A DNA stretch of 64,000 bases, taken from assembly GCA_002428325.1 (NCBI GenBank), contig DIVR01000021.1:379-64378 (forward strand). Direction: 5' to 3'. This stretch comes from a bacterium UBP4_UBA6127. GTDB lineage: Bacteria > UBP4 > UBA4092. The notes beneath the pieces were generated by a model that was given only the letters and a program-made list of their open reading frames with translations, ran no database searches and was not told the origin of the DNA. Both the position numbers and the translations under genes were made by a program. Below, one piece after another: positions 8,527 through 16,233 of the stretch (position 1 is the first letter of the stretch; every line of letters begins with the position of its first letter).

Positions 8527-9930
8527 CTACCAATGTTTGATTTTGGGCAGATAAGTCGAATAATTAAAAGCAGGGCTGTTTTCTTTGGTATGGCAGGGCA
8601 GGCAGGTTTCCGGCCCAGCTCCTTTAGAGATGGCAGAGGCTTTTTTGTCCCTGGAAGCTTTGAGATGGTCCACTCCTCCCCCATGGCAGCTTTCACATTG
8701 GACTCCTGCCATTTGAGGGGTCAATTCATTATTCACATATCCATCCGACCGGCTCCACCCGACCACATGGCAGGAGAGGCATTCTTCCCTTTTATCATTA
8801 TTTTTGGATTTAAGGGTTTCCAAAGCATTGGCATGTCCGGTAGATTTCCAGATAGTATAAGCCTGGGGATGGCATTTCTGGCAGGAATCGGCCCCGGCAT
8901 ACCGGGATACCAGTTCCCCTTTAACTCCGGTTCGAAGGGTACCCGAAAGGCTCAGGCTTTTTTTATAGGCCTGCACCAGGGTTTCCATATCAGAGTCCAG
9001 CTTAATAGTCTCATCCATCTTGGTTTCCAGCCCCTGGCAGGACTGGATTTCTTTGGCACTATTCAATCCCAGGTTTAACCGGCAGGCAAACCGGCCCCTG
9101 TCCCCATTCATGACCATATAGGTCTTTCCAAATTTCCTCGGATTATCACATATAATATAGGGTTCATGGCCGGTAATCATAATATCAATTCCCTTGGCAG
9201 ACTGGGCCAATTGTTGGGCTTCATCGGTGGACCCATGGAACAGTACCACCACCAGGTCTGATTTTTCCCTGACTCTGGGAACCCAGGTTTCCAAGGCCTT
9301 TTTAACTGAACTGATAATAAATTCTTTTCCTTCCCCTTTATCTTTTAGCTCATCTTTAAATTCTTCAGAAAGGATTCCCAGCACCCCGACTCTGATTTCC
9401 TGAGGTTTTCCATCTATCAATGTTTTTATTCTGAATATCCGGTTGGTCGCAAAAAGCGGATTTCCTGTGGAAGGATCCAGTAGATTGGCGGATATAAATA
9501 CAGGATCCGCTTTGATTTTCTCTCTCAGATAATCAAATCCATAAAGAAATTCCATTTCCCCGATGTTGGCGGCATCATAATTCATTTTTTTCAGGGACAT
9601 AAAAAGATAATCCGCCTTAATACGGTCCTGGATGCCGTTGCCGACTCCCAGGTCGCCGTTAAAAAGGGCCAAGGTATTAGGATGATCCTGCCGTAACTGC
9701 TTCAGATAAGTCGCCCGCCGGGCAACTCCGCCATATTGGCCGGAGTGTCAGCCACAGGGTTCGATATATCCCCGGATGCTGCTGACATAATCCAATACCA
9801 GGTTGGGTTTGTTATCTTCTGTCTGGACAGCTTTTTTCCCGAAAGAAAATAAGCCGCACCACCCGGCGCTCAGCAGCCCCAACAGTAATCCTGTCAGGAC
9901 AATGGATATATATTTCCTCTTATTAAACAT
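8527..9930 (-). CDS. Exported phosphatase-like / tetrahaem cytochrome c, probable selenoprotein (in-frame UGA)
   Basis: Reading leftward from the ATG at 9928-9930, the frame gives an N-terminal signal sequence (about residues 1-22), then GYIEPCG, a TGA at 9748-9750 (codon 61), and continues unbroken in the same frame to TAG at 8527-8529, 467 residues in all. The middle resembles the 5'-nucleotidase/UshA-type metallophosphoesterase fold (ALFNGDLG, VVVLFHGSTDEA, DIMITGHEPY), with the usual GNHEFD-type motif degenerate. The C-terminal third has four haem motifs CXXCH at about residues 350-354, 384-388, 412-416 and 443-447. In the family as I recall it, GYxEPCGC is followed by xxQxGG, so the UGA replaces a cysteine. 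Both sides keep the family pattern (then SGQYGGVARRATYL). TGA is a normal stop elsewhere here, for example in nrdD. Selenocysteine is the best reading; a nonsense mutation is the alternative. Confidence 0.75.
9708..9750 (-). promoter_or_regulatory. Candidate bacterial SECIS hairpin after UGA codon
   Basis: On the leftward strand, beginning about 20 bases after the UGA, GTTGCCC-GGC-GGGCGAC forms a seven-pair stem (9710-9726) extendable by an A-T and a G-U pair. The apical loop GGC starts 29 bases after the UGA. A guanine among the first loop bases and a distance of about 16-37 bases are the published features of bacterial SECIS elements. A second, partly exclusive hairpin with a bulged G (CTCC-G-GCCA paired with TGGC-GGAG) lies directly after the UGA. 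Confidence 0.55.
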
Positions 9931-9985
9931 ACCTAATTATGCTAAAGACTCTCTCGGTACCTGTCAATATCTGATTCGGCGGGAT

Positions 9986-10026
9986 AAATAAAACCCTTCC
10001 TTCTCCGGAAACTGGAAAAGGAAGGG
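9986..10026 (-). terminator. Terminator of the beta-helix gene
   Basis: CCCTTCCT (9994-10001) pairs with AGGAAGGG (10019-10026). On the leftward strand the hairpin is followed by TTTTATTTAT. It lies 33 bases beyond the stop codon of the leftward gene ending at 10059. Confidence 0.7.
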
Positions 10027-10058
10027 AAATGCTGAAAAGGCTGTCTCGGAAACCCCTT

Positions 10059-11750
10059 TTATTCACTCATAAAATCAGATAGTTCCACCGGGACCATACC
10101 AGAATCCCCAAAAGCCCAAAGGGAGAATCCTGTTACCCCGGAAATGGTAATGGTATTATTCACAGTATCCCGAACGATGGACCCTGTAATATCCTCCCAG
10201 GTCAATCCCCCATCGGTGCTTCGAAGCGGAATCAAGCTGGCTTCATTCACACCTGAGGGAATATCCGCATCCTCGTAACTGAAAATCAGAGTCACATTAA
10301 ACCCTGTCATATCAGTTATCAGGCTCCAGACCTTCTTAAGAGAATTACTGGCATTAAAGGCTCCACCGGGAGTGTCACCCGTAGGAAAACTGTAGGCAAG
10401 TGCAACAAATATCTCTCCACCACTACCTACATTCCCGCTCGAGAAATCCATCTGCAATCCTGTTCCAGAGAAATCAATCAACGTCGTGCTTCCTGAAACA
10501 ACAACAGTCTGCGTATTTACTGTATCTCCACTGAAAGGAATGTAAACCACATTACTGGAAACTGGATTCCCAGAACCTGTTGGAGCGGGACCGTCTTCAG
10601 CTCCCCAATAATTATACTGAGCATATAGGCTATCAGTGGACAGATTCAACACCCCAGTCGTATTCCCATATATGCTATTACACTGGATGAGATCGTTTAC
10701 TTCATCTGCATAAATTCCATTAACATTTCCAGTAATAGAATTATTTATTACATGATTACCCGAAATAATTCCATAGGAACTCCCACGCTGATTGAAATTA
10801 ATACCATTCTGTGAACTGGAGGTTCCCAGAATCTGATTATTGATAATAATATTATTCATGGTCTCAGCGGGAGGTATTGTCGTGGAATTTGAGCGAAATC
10901 TGATATTATGATATCCTCCTGTAATATAATTGTTGGCAACCGTATTATTACTGGAACAATAGATATTAAAACCATAAGAATAATATCCACCCCAGGCAGG
11001 TTCCAACCAGGTTGAACTCATAGAAGGAATGATAGTATTCCCTTCAATAAGCCCCTTATCGCTCCGGGTCATTGATACCCCAAAAACAACATTTTCTGTT
11101 TTGCAATCCCGTACTATTGTACCGACAGTAACTTCTCCGGCATTATCTCCTCCATGGATAAATATCCCATCAAGGGCTTGGTAATCGGGATAGTCAGGAT
11201 AAGCTCCATCAACATAACAATTCCTGATACTATTCGTTGTACACTGATTCCAGATGAATATCCCATAACAGCCAGGGTTAGTAACGTGAATATTTTCAAG
11301 GATGTTATTCTGGCAGTAACTGGATAACACAATTCCATATTGTCCTATATCAATATGATCAATATCCAATGGTTTCGCTACATCCTTTAGCCACAGATTT
11401 TTAATGACTGAATTCTGGATGTTATTAAGTCGAATGGCAGCCAAATGGGTTGTTGTGGCACCCACGGTCTGAGTTCCATCAATAATTGTATTAGTAGAAC
11501 TTTCTCCAATCAAGGAAACATTCTTACCGTTAATATAGACATGCTCAAAATAGGTTCCGGCGGCTATGTGAATGGTATCGCCACTGACAACAATGGATGT
11601 GTTAGCGGCATAATCAATATCCCTCCAAGGAGTGGAAATGCTGCCATCACTGGAATTATCTCCTGATGTACTAACATAATAAGAAGATGCTAATCCAAAA
11701 ATCGGGAACAATATCATCATAAGTAATGAAATGGCTCTTTTAGAATACAT
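10059..11750 (-). CDS. Secreted right-handed beta-helix repeat protein
   Basis: The 563-residue product starts with a signal peptide (MYSKRAISLLMMILFPIFGLASS). It continues with SYYVSTSGDNSSDGS..PWRDIDYAA, the DUF1565-type entry to a parallel beta-helix, and short repeats such as NNIIINNQI and GISGNHVINNSI to about residue 370. The remainder is a beta-rich domain ending in PVELSDFMSE. I preferred the ATG at 11748-11750 because GAGGG lies eleven bases upstream and the signal peptide follows directly; the frame continues 33 codons further. Such helices often bind or cleave polysaccharide, but no catalytic site is identifiable. Long single-gene unit with its own terminator. Confidence 0.82.
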   Translation of the reverse strand: MYSKRAISLLMMILFPIFGLASSYYVSTSGDNSSDGSISTPWRDIDYAANTSIVVSGDTIHIAAGTYFEHVYINGKNVSLIGESSTNTIIDGTQTVGATTTHLAAIRLNNIQNSVIKNLWLKDVAKPLDIDHIDIGQYGIVLSSYCQNNILENIHVTNPGCYGIFIWNQCTTNSIRNCYVDGAYPDYPDYQALDGIFIHGGDNAGEVTVGTIVRDCKTENVVFGVSMTRSDKGLIEGNTIIPSMSSTWLEPAWGGYYSYGFNIYCSSNNTVANNYITGGYHNIRFRSNSTTIPPAETMNNIIINNQILGTSSSQNGINFNQRGSSYGIISGNHVINNSITGNVNGIYADEVNDLIQCNSIYGNTTGVLNLSTDSLYAQYNYWGAEDGPAPTGSGNPVSSNVVYIPFSGDTVNTQTVVVSGSTTLIDFSGTGLQMDFSSGNVGSGGEIFVALAYSFPTGDTPGGAFNASNSLKKVWSLITDMTGFNVTLIFSYEDADIPSGVNEASLIPLRSTDGGLTWEDITGSIVRDTVNNTITISGVTGFSLWAFGDSGMVPVELSDFMSE

Positions 11751-12398
11751 AATTTTACCCTCGTATTTAAAGATTGTTTTTAGTTCGACAAGCAGATATC
11801 TCCACCAATAACATAGAGTATCAGTGTTAATAAATTTAAACTTTAGCATTCCCCCTCTCTCATGTAGCTCCTGAGACAGGAAACCTCATTCTACTCTTCA
11901 CTTTTCCTCTATTCAATCTATTTCTGTTCCCCATTATTTACCTTGTTTGCATTTCTTATCTGTTTCTTATGTCTCTGATTAGTTATATCTACTGTCATAA
12001 TGATTCCTATTTTCATTCTTACCCGTTTCCGGAGAGGATACGGAGTAGATACGGAGGGAGACCCAGGCTGAAGGTAACAGGGTGGGTCCAGGGCCGAGAG
12101 GATTCCTTGGTTAAATGAGAATAATTATGAGAAAGACCATTAATGGAATAATGAGCCATTAGGGTACGGGAGGGAGAGAAAGTCTATTTAAAAAGAGGGG
12201 TAAAAATATCTAAAAAAAGAAAAAATCATCTTAAGAGAGGGAAGAAGTCATCCCTGGCCGATAGTCAGTGAGTATTTTGATACAGGAGAAAATAAGCACC
12301 GCAAAGAAAAGCCGATGATAGGAATATTTATTCCCAGCAAAAGCTGATGATATAATGGTAAAGTATAAGAATACTGGCGAGCAAGGAGGTTACAGATA
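11751..12398. other. 648-bp intergenic region
   Basis: No convincing gene or known RNA is visible. It contains an AT-rich part next to the beta-helix gene, which presumably holds its promoter, then a GC-richer stretch around 12030-12110 with repeated GATACGGAG (twice, near 12036-12056). Finally there is the leader of the small lipoprotein gene with a strong AAGGAGG at 12383-12389. Confidence 0.4.
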
Positions 12399-12614
12399 TT
12401 GAAAAGGTTATCCATGAAACTCGCAGGAATAATCCTGATGTTGATATTAGCGCTCCAGTTGACAGGATGCGCCGCTTTAGTAGTGGGAGGAGTCGGAGCT
12501 GCCGGAGGATATTATTACCATAAGGGTAAAGAACTGAAGAAACAGGAGAGTCCCTCCCAATCAGGCGCCAGCAGTTCAACCACCCACACGAACAGCACCT
12601 CTACCACAAAATAG
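12399..12614 (+). CDS. Small lipoprotein (71 residues)
   Basis: The product has a basic N-terminus, a hydrophobic stretch, and a clear lipobox LTGC at residues 21-24. A glycine-rich segment follows (VVGGVGAAGGYYYHKG, resembling DUF3568-type or glycine-zipper lipoproteins), then a Ser/Thr tail. I chose TTG at 12399 because AAGGAGG ends nine bases upstream; the in-frame ATG at 12414 would be too far from it. It is predicted to be anchored to a cell membrane facing the periplasm. It is followed by a terminator. Function unknown. Confidence 0.75.
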   Translation: MKRLSMKLAGIILMLILALQLTGCAALVVGGVGAAGGYYYHKGKELKKQESPSQSGASSSTTHTNSTSTTK

Positions 12615-12633
12615 TATTACTCTTTAATAAAGC

Positions 12634-12671
12634 AAAAGGCAGGCCCATAAATAAGGACCTGCCTTTTTTTT
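12634..12671 (+). terminator. Rho-independent terminator after small lipoprotein
   Basis: AAAAGGCAGG (12634-12643) pairs with CCTGCCTTTT (12658-12667) and the T-run extends to 12671, 20 bases after the stop codon. Confidence 0.9.
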
Positions 12672-12729
12672 ATTCTGTTGATTTATTGAGACCGGAAAAT
12701 CCAAGGATACATCATTGGCTCAGGAAAGA

Positions 12730-12864
12730 TTAACTTCCATGAATCCCTTTACCCAGAGTATCCAAGTCATCGCCCACACCTTTGAATGTGGCGCACCCGC
12801 TGAGAAGCATCAAGGTTCCCACCAGCAGCAAGAGGTAAACAAATTGTTTTCTGAATTTAAACAT
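12730..12864 (-). CDS. Entericidin-like small lipoprotein (44 residues)
   Basis: This short gene is easily missed. Leftward from the ATG at 12862-12864 it encodes 44 residues: MFKFRKQ, a hydrophobic core, the lipobox LSGC (residues 21-24), and the tail CATFKGVGDDLDTLGKGIHGS. The Cys-x-x-x-GxGxDLxxLGxxI pattern is the signature of entericidin A/B family lipoproteins, which are tiny cell-envelope peptides. A strong AGGAG lies seven to eight bases before the ATG. It converges on the other small lipoprotein gene. The opposite-strand open frame across the same bases is not convincing. Confidence 0.8.
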   Translation of the reverse strand: MFKFRKQFVYLLLLVGTLMLLSGCATFKGVGDDLDTLGKGIHGS

Positions 12865-13020
12865 TCTGTATTCTCCTTATTTAAAACAGGATTTGATTCA
12901 CAAACATGGCAAAGAATATTAATAATTTTAATATAACCTGGGGGAAAAGTGAAAGCGGACCAGAAAGGCAATACCTGTCCCAGGAGTTATTAATGTTAAA
13001 ATAATAATTATATAAATCCC

Positions 13021-13947
13021 ATGAGCAAATTAACTGTCGATATCGCCAGCATTCAGCTGGCCAACCCTGTCCTGGTATCCGCCGGGACTTTTGGGTATGG
13101 GGATGAGCTGGCAGAGGTCATGGATATCAATCAGCTGGGAGCTATCGTTACCAAGACCCTGACCCTGAAACCCCGGTTAGGGAATCCAGCCCCCAGGATC
13201 ATTCCCACCACTGGTGGGATGATGAATTCAGTCGGCCTCCAAAATATGGGGATCGAATCTTTCCTGCAGACCCACCTGCCGGAGTTGCGGCAGAAAATTA
13301 CAATTCCCCTGATAGTCAGCATTATGGGAGACTCTCCGGAAGAATTCAAATCCCTGGCAGGGATGTTTAATGGATTAACGGGAGTCTCTGCTCTGGAGCT
13401 GAATCTATCCTGCCCGAATGTCAAAGCCGGGGGTTCCAGTTTTGGAGTGGACCCTCAGTTGGCCGGGGAAGTTGTCCAAGCTGTCAAGGAAGCTGTTAAA
13501 CTGCCAGTCTTTGCCAAATTGACACCTAATGTTACGGATATCGGGGTCATCGCCAAAGCGGTCGAAGCCGCCGGTGCGGATGCCATTGTGGCAGTCAATA
13601 CCTTCAATGCCCTTTCCATTGACCCAGAGACCCATCATTCCAGATTGGGAAACTGGAAAGGAGGACTCTCCGGGCCAGCTATTAAACCTCTTGCCCTTTA
13701 CCAGGTATATCATACGGTCCAGGCTGTCAAAATCCCGGTCATTGGGATGGGAGGGATATTAACAGCCTCCGATGCCCTGGAATTCATCCTGGCGGGAGCC
13801 TCGGCGGTTTCGATTGGAACCGGGAACTTTATCAATCCCAGAACCCCCTTAAAAGTGATTAAAGGAATAAACCAATATTTAGAGAAACATCACCTTTCAG
13901 ATTTTCAAACCCTTCGAGGAACATTTAATCCCTCCCTTTCCGGATAG
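13021..13947 (+). CDS. pyrD: Dihydroorotate dehydrogenase, class 1B type
   Basis: The enzyme oxidises dihydroorotate to orotate in pyrimidine synthesis. The 308-residue product has the FMN-binding barrel with NPVLVSAGTFGYG at the start. The catalytic cysteine is Cys131 in NLSCPNVK, typical of class 1 enzymes (class 2 uses serine), and the end motifs PVIGMGGI and SAVSIGTGNF are present. The 1B subclass normally pairs with the PyrK electron-transfer subunit, but no pyrK is adjacent. It heads a pyrD-pyrF-pyrE cluster. The ATG has no clear Shine-Dalgarno and is preceded by an AT-rich stretch. Confidence 0.95.
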   Translation: MSKLTVDIASIQLANPVLVSAGTFGYGDELAEVMDINQLGAIVTKTLTLKPRLGNPAPRIIPTTGGMMNSVGLQNMGIESFLQTHLPELRQKITIPLIVSIMGDSPEEFKSLAGMFNGLTGVSALELNLSCPNVKAGGSSFGVDPQLAGEVVQAVKEAVKLPVFAKLTPNVTDIGVIAKAVEAAGADAIVAVNTFNALSIDPETHHSRLGNWKGGLSGPAIKPLALYQVYHTVQAVKIPVIGMGGILTASDALEFILAGASAVSIGTGNFINPRTPLKVIKGINQYLEKHHLSDFQTLRGTFNPSLSG

Positions 13948-14013
13948 GGCTTTTTATTTCCTAAAGGGTCTCAGATTTATTAATGACTCTATTGAGAAAG
14001 AGGATTTCCCCTT

Positions 14014-14724
14014 ATGCATAACCCTCTCATTGTCGCTTTGGACGTGGATAACCGGGCCAAAGCATTACAACTGACCCAAGAGCTGGAAGGAAAAGTTGCC
14101 GCATTCAAAGTAGGGCTGGAACTATTTAATTCGGCAGGAGTTTCTGTCATTGAAGATATCCATTCCCGTAACGGGAAAGTGTTCTATGATGCCAAATTCC
14201 ATGACATCCCCAATACCGTTAAAGGGGCTGTTTCCGCTGCAACTAAAATGGGAGTCTGGATGGTCAATGTCCATTGCGCCGGGGGATTGGAAATGATGAA
14301 AGCCGCCAGAGCCAGCGCCAACCAAACCGCTGAACTCCTTTGCTTAACTCCGCCTTTAGTGATTGGAGTCACTGTCCTGACCAGTATTTCCCGGGAAATG
14401 CTCAATACCCAATGGGGTGTTCCCGGAGAGGTAGAATCAACCGTCCTTCGGCTGGCAACCCTGGCAAAAGAAGCCGGTCTGGATGGGGTGGTCTGTTCGG
14501 GCCATGAAATCTCCCTCCTGAAAAAAGAATTAGGAAAAGATTTTAAATTGATTGTTCCGGGTATCCGCCCGGCTGGCAGCGTTTCAGTTCAAGACCAGAA
14601 ACGTGTCATGACCCCTAAGGAAGCCATTGAACAGGGAGCTGATTTCCTGGTGATCGGCCGGCCAATCACCCAGGCCCCTGACCCGGCAGAGGCCGCTCTT
14701 AAAATTATTAATGAAATCCAGTAA
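14014..14724 (+). CDS. pyrF: Orotidine 5'-phosphate decarboxylase
   Basis: PyrF converts OMP to UMP, the final step of de novo pyrimidine synthesis. The 236-residue protein has the catalytic DxKxxD motif at Asp59, Lys61 and Asp64 in YDAKFHDIPNT. The phosphate-binding end is IVPGIRPAG and FLVIGRPITQAPDP. Length and motifs match the bacterial type I family. It follows pyrD by 66 bases and precedes pyrE, so co-transcription is likely. Confidence 0.96.
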   Translation: MHNPLIVALDVDNRAKALQLTQELEGKVAAFKVGLELFNSAGVSVIEDIHSRNGKVFYDAKFHDIPNTVKGAVSAATKMGVWMVNVHCAGGLEMMKAARASANQTAELLCLTPPLVIGVTVLTSISREMLNTQWGVPGEVESTVLRLATLAKEAGLDGVVCSGHEISLLKKELGKDFKLIVPGIRPAGSVSVQDQKRVMTPKEAIEQGADFLVIGRPITQAPDPAEAALKIINEIQ

Positions 14725-14792
14725 AATTCGTGTTAAATTAGAATATTGTCTTCAAATATTTTTATGTTCCCATAGGAGGGGTAAGCCAGAAA

Positions 14793-15365
14793 TTGCGTTC
14801 CGATGATGTTCTCCAATTATTCAGAGAGAAAAATGCCATTCATGATGGACATTTCCTCCTCTCCTCCGGGTTGCATAGCCCGAAATATATGCAAACTGCC
14901 CTGTTATGCCAATACCCAGATACTGCTGAAACCTTAGGCAAAGCCTTGGCCGATAAGGTCAAGAAATTCAATGTGGAATGTGTCATTGCTCCCGCAGTCG
15001 GAGGGCTGGTCATAGGCCATGAGATTGCCCGGGCTCTCGGTGTACGATTTATCTTTACCGAAAGAGTAGATGGGAAAATGGAACTTCGACGGGGTTTTGA
15101 AATCAAACCTGGTGAAAAAGTCCTGGTGGCTGATAGTGTCATCACTACCGGAGGGTCTCCCTTCGAAGTGGTCAGTGTCGCCAAAGCCAAAGGGGCTGAT
15201 GTGGTTGGGTGCGCTGTCATTGTGGACAGAAGTAATGGCCAGTTCAAACCTAATGGAGTTCCCATGATTTCCCTGCTTCAGATTAATATTGAGACCTTCA
15301 CTCCGGCTAATTGCCCTATGTGCAAGGATAAAATCCCCATAGTGAAACCCGGCAGCCGGAAATAA
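14793..15365 (+). CDS. pyrE: Orotate phosphoribosyltransferase
   Basis: PyrE joins orotate and PRPP to form OMP. The 190-residue product has the PRPP-binding motif VLVADSVITTGGS at residues 110-122 and the PRTase fold upstream. It resembles the longer subfamily with a Cys-containing tail (ANCPMCKDKIPIVKPGS). The start is TTG at 14793: GGAGGGG lies twelve bases upstream, and nearby ATG codons are out of frame. It ends the pyr cluster before a strong terminator. Confidence 0.93.
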   Translation: MRSDDVLQLFREKNAIHDGHFLLSSGLHSPKYMQTALLCQYPDTAETLGKALADKVKKFNVECVIAPAVGGLVIGHEIARALGVRFIFTERVDGKMELRRGFEIKPGEKVLVADSVITTGGSPFEVVSVAKAKGADVVGCAVIVDRSNGQFKPNGVPMISLLQINIETFTPANCPMCKDKIPIVKPGSRK

Positions 15366-15397
15366 CTCCATAAAACCCTGCTCACTCCAGATATTTC

Positions 15398-15431
15398 AAA
15401 GGCTTCAGGATTCATTCCTGAAGCCTTTTTT
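15398..15431 (+). terminator. Rho-independent terminator after pyrE
   Basis: AAAGGCTTCAGGA (15398-15410) pairs perfectly with TCCTGAAGCCTTT (15415-15427), a 13-pair stem with a four-base loop, followed by TTTT and CTTT. Confidence 0.93.
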
Positions 15432-15598
15432 CTTTGCTATCTTCAAGTCTTTTGACATTACCTTTCACTCTTGATTAAAATGATTCTGAAAAAAGAAGTG
15501 TCAGACATATCGGACATTTCCGACCGGTCAAGGAGGACTCTACAACGGAAGGATTATTTCCAAAACATGGGGGATTCAGAAACCTGAAAAGTTTCCAG

Positions 15599-16075
15599 GT
15601 GGCCCAACAGATATACGATGCCACTCTGATTTTCTGTAATCGTTTTATCAATAAACATTCAAGAACCCATGACCAAATGGTTCAGGCAGCCCGAAGTGGT
15701 GTTCAAAATATCGCTGAGGGAAGTCTGGCATCCGCCACATCTAAAAAAACCGAATTAAAACTTACCGGGGTTGCCAGGGCCAGCCTTGGTGAACTTTTAC
15801 TGGATTATGAAGATTATTTACGGCAACATGGACTAAAACAATGGAAAAAGGATGATTCAAAGGCCCTAAAAGTCAGGGCGGATCGATCGGACAAGTCAGA
15901 CAAGTCCTACTGGTCTGAAAAGTCAGATGAAGAATTTGCTAACATCCTGATTTGCCTGATTAACCAAGCGAGCTATTTACTCTGGAAACAGATGCAACGG
16001 TTGGAAGAAGATTTCATGAATGAAGGGGGTTTTACTGAACGACTCTATCAATTCAGAACAAAATCGAGAAAATAA
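15599..16075 (+). CDS. Four-helix-bundle (S23/IVP-type) protein with SDKSD insert; start probably frameshifted
   Basis: The family is found as 23S rRNA intervening-sequence proteins and relatives; their function is unclear. The product shows the conserved RTHDQMVQAARSG, QNIAEGS and ARASLGELLLDYEDYLRQ helices and ends EGGFTERLYQFRTKSRK. Between helices, residues about 97-112 are a polar insert with Arg/Lys-Ser-Asp repeats (DRSDKSDKS). The only in-frame start found is GTG at 15599, but family-like codons GGFRNLKSFQ lie upstream in the same open frame. An ATG at 15567 lies one base out of frame, separated by a run of G (15569-15573). One extra G would give a normal MGGFRNLK start, so a frameshift (real or sequencing) is likely. 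Confidence 0.75.
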   Translation: MAQQIYDATLIFCNRFINKHSRTHDQMVQAARSGVQNIAEGSLASATSKKTELKLTGVARASLGELLLDYEDYLRQHGLKQWKKDDSKALKVRADRSDKSDKSYWSEKSDEEFANILICLINQASYLLWKQMQRLEEDFMNEGGFTERLYQFRTKSRK

Positions 16076-16183
16076 CTTTGATAAAATCCTATCATTGATA
16101 CAACCAAACCTACTCATCCTCAAACCGAAAATGCCATTTCAAGAAACCAAGATAAAATAAATAAATCACTGGTAATAATATAG

Positions 16184-16215
16184 TTATGTCTTTTGACAGC
16201 TGTCAAAAGACATAA
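16184..16215. repeat. 32-bp perfect palindrome, same core as at 8494
   Basis: A perfect 32-base inverted repeat is centred on the junction 16199/16200. Its inner 18 bases TTTTGACAGCTGTCAAAA are identical to the element at 8494-8513. Again it lies between two convergent genes, 18 bases beyond the rsmA stop codon. Confidence 0.8.
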
Positions 16216-16233
16216 ACCTCAAGGGGGTGTCTG

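Noticed and set aside
9748..9750. UGA read as tryptophan or glycine by a changed genetic code
   Set aside because: TGA serves as a normal stop for other genes here (for example nrdD and the third pseudopilin), and no other gene has in-frame TGA.
12328..12579. 83-codon leftward open frame over the small lipoprotein
   Set aside because: It is a shadow of the rightward lipoprotein gene, which has a good ribosome site, lipobox and terminator.
12715..12936. 73-codon rightward open frame over the entericidin-like gene
   Set aside because: No Shine-Dalgarno, no family resemblance; the opposite strand has a short gene with strong ribosome site and lipobox.
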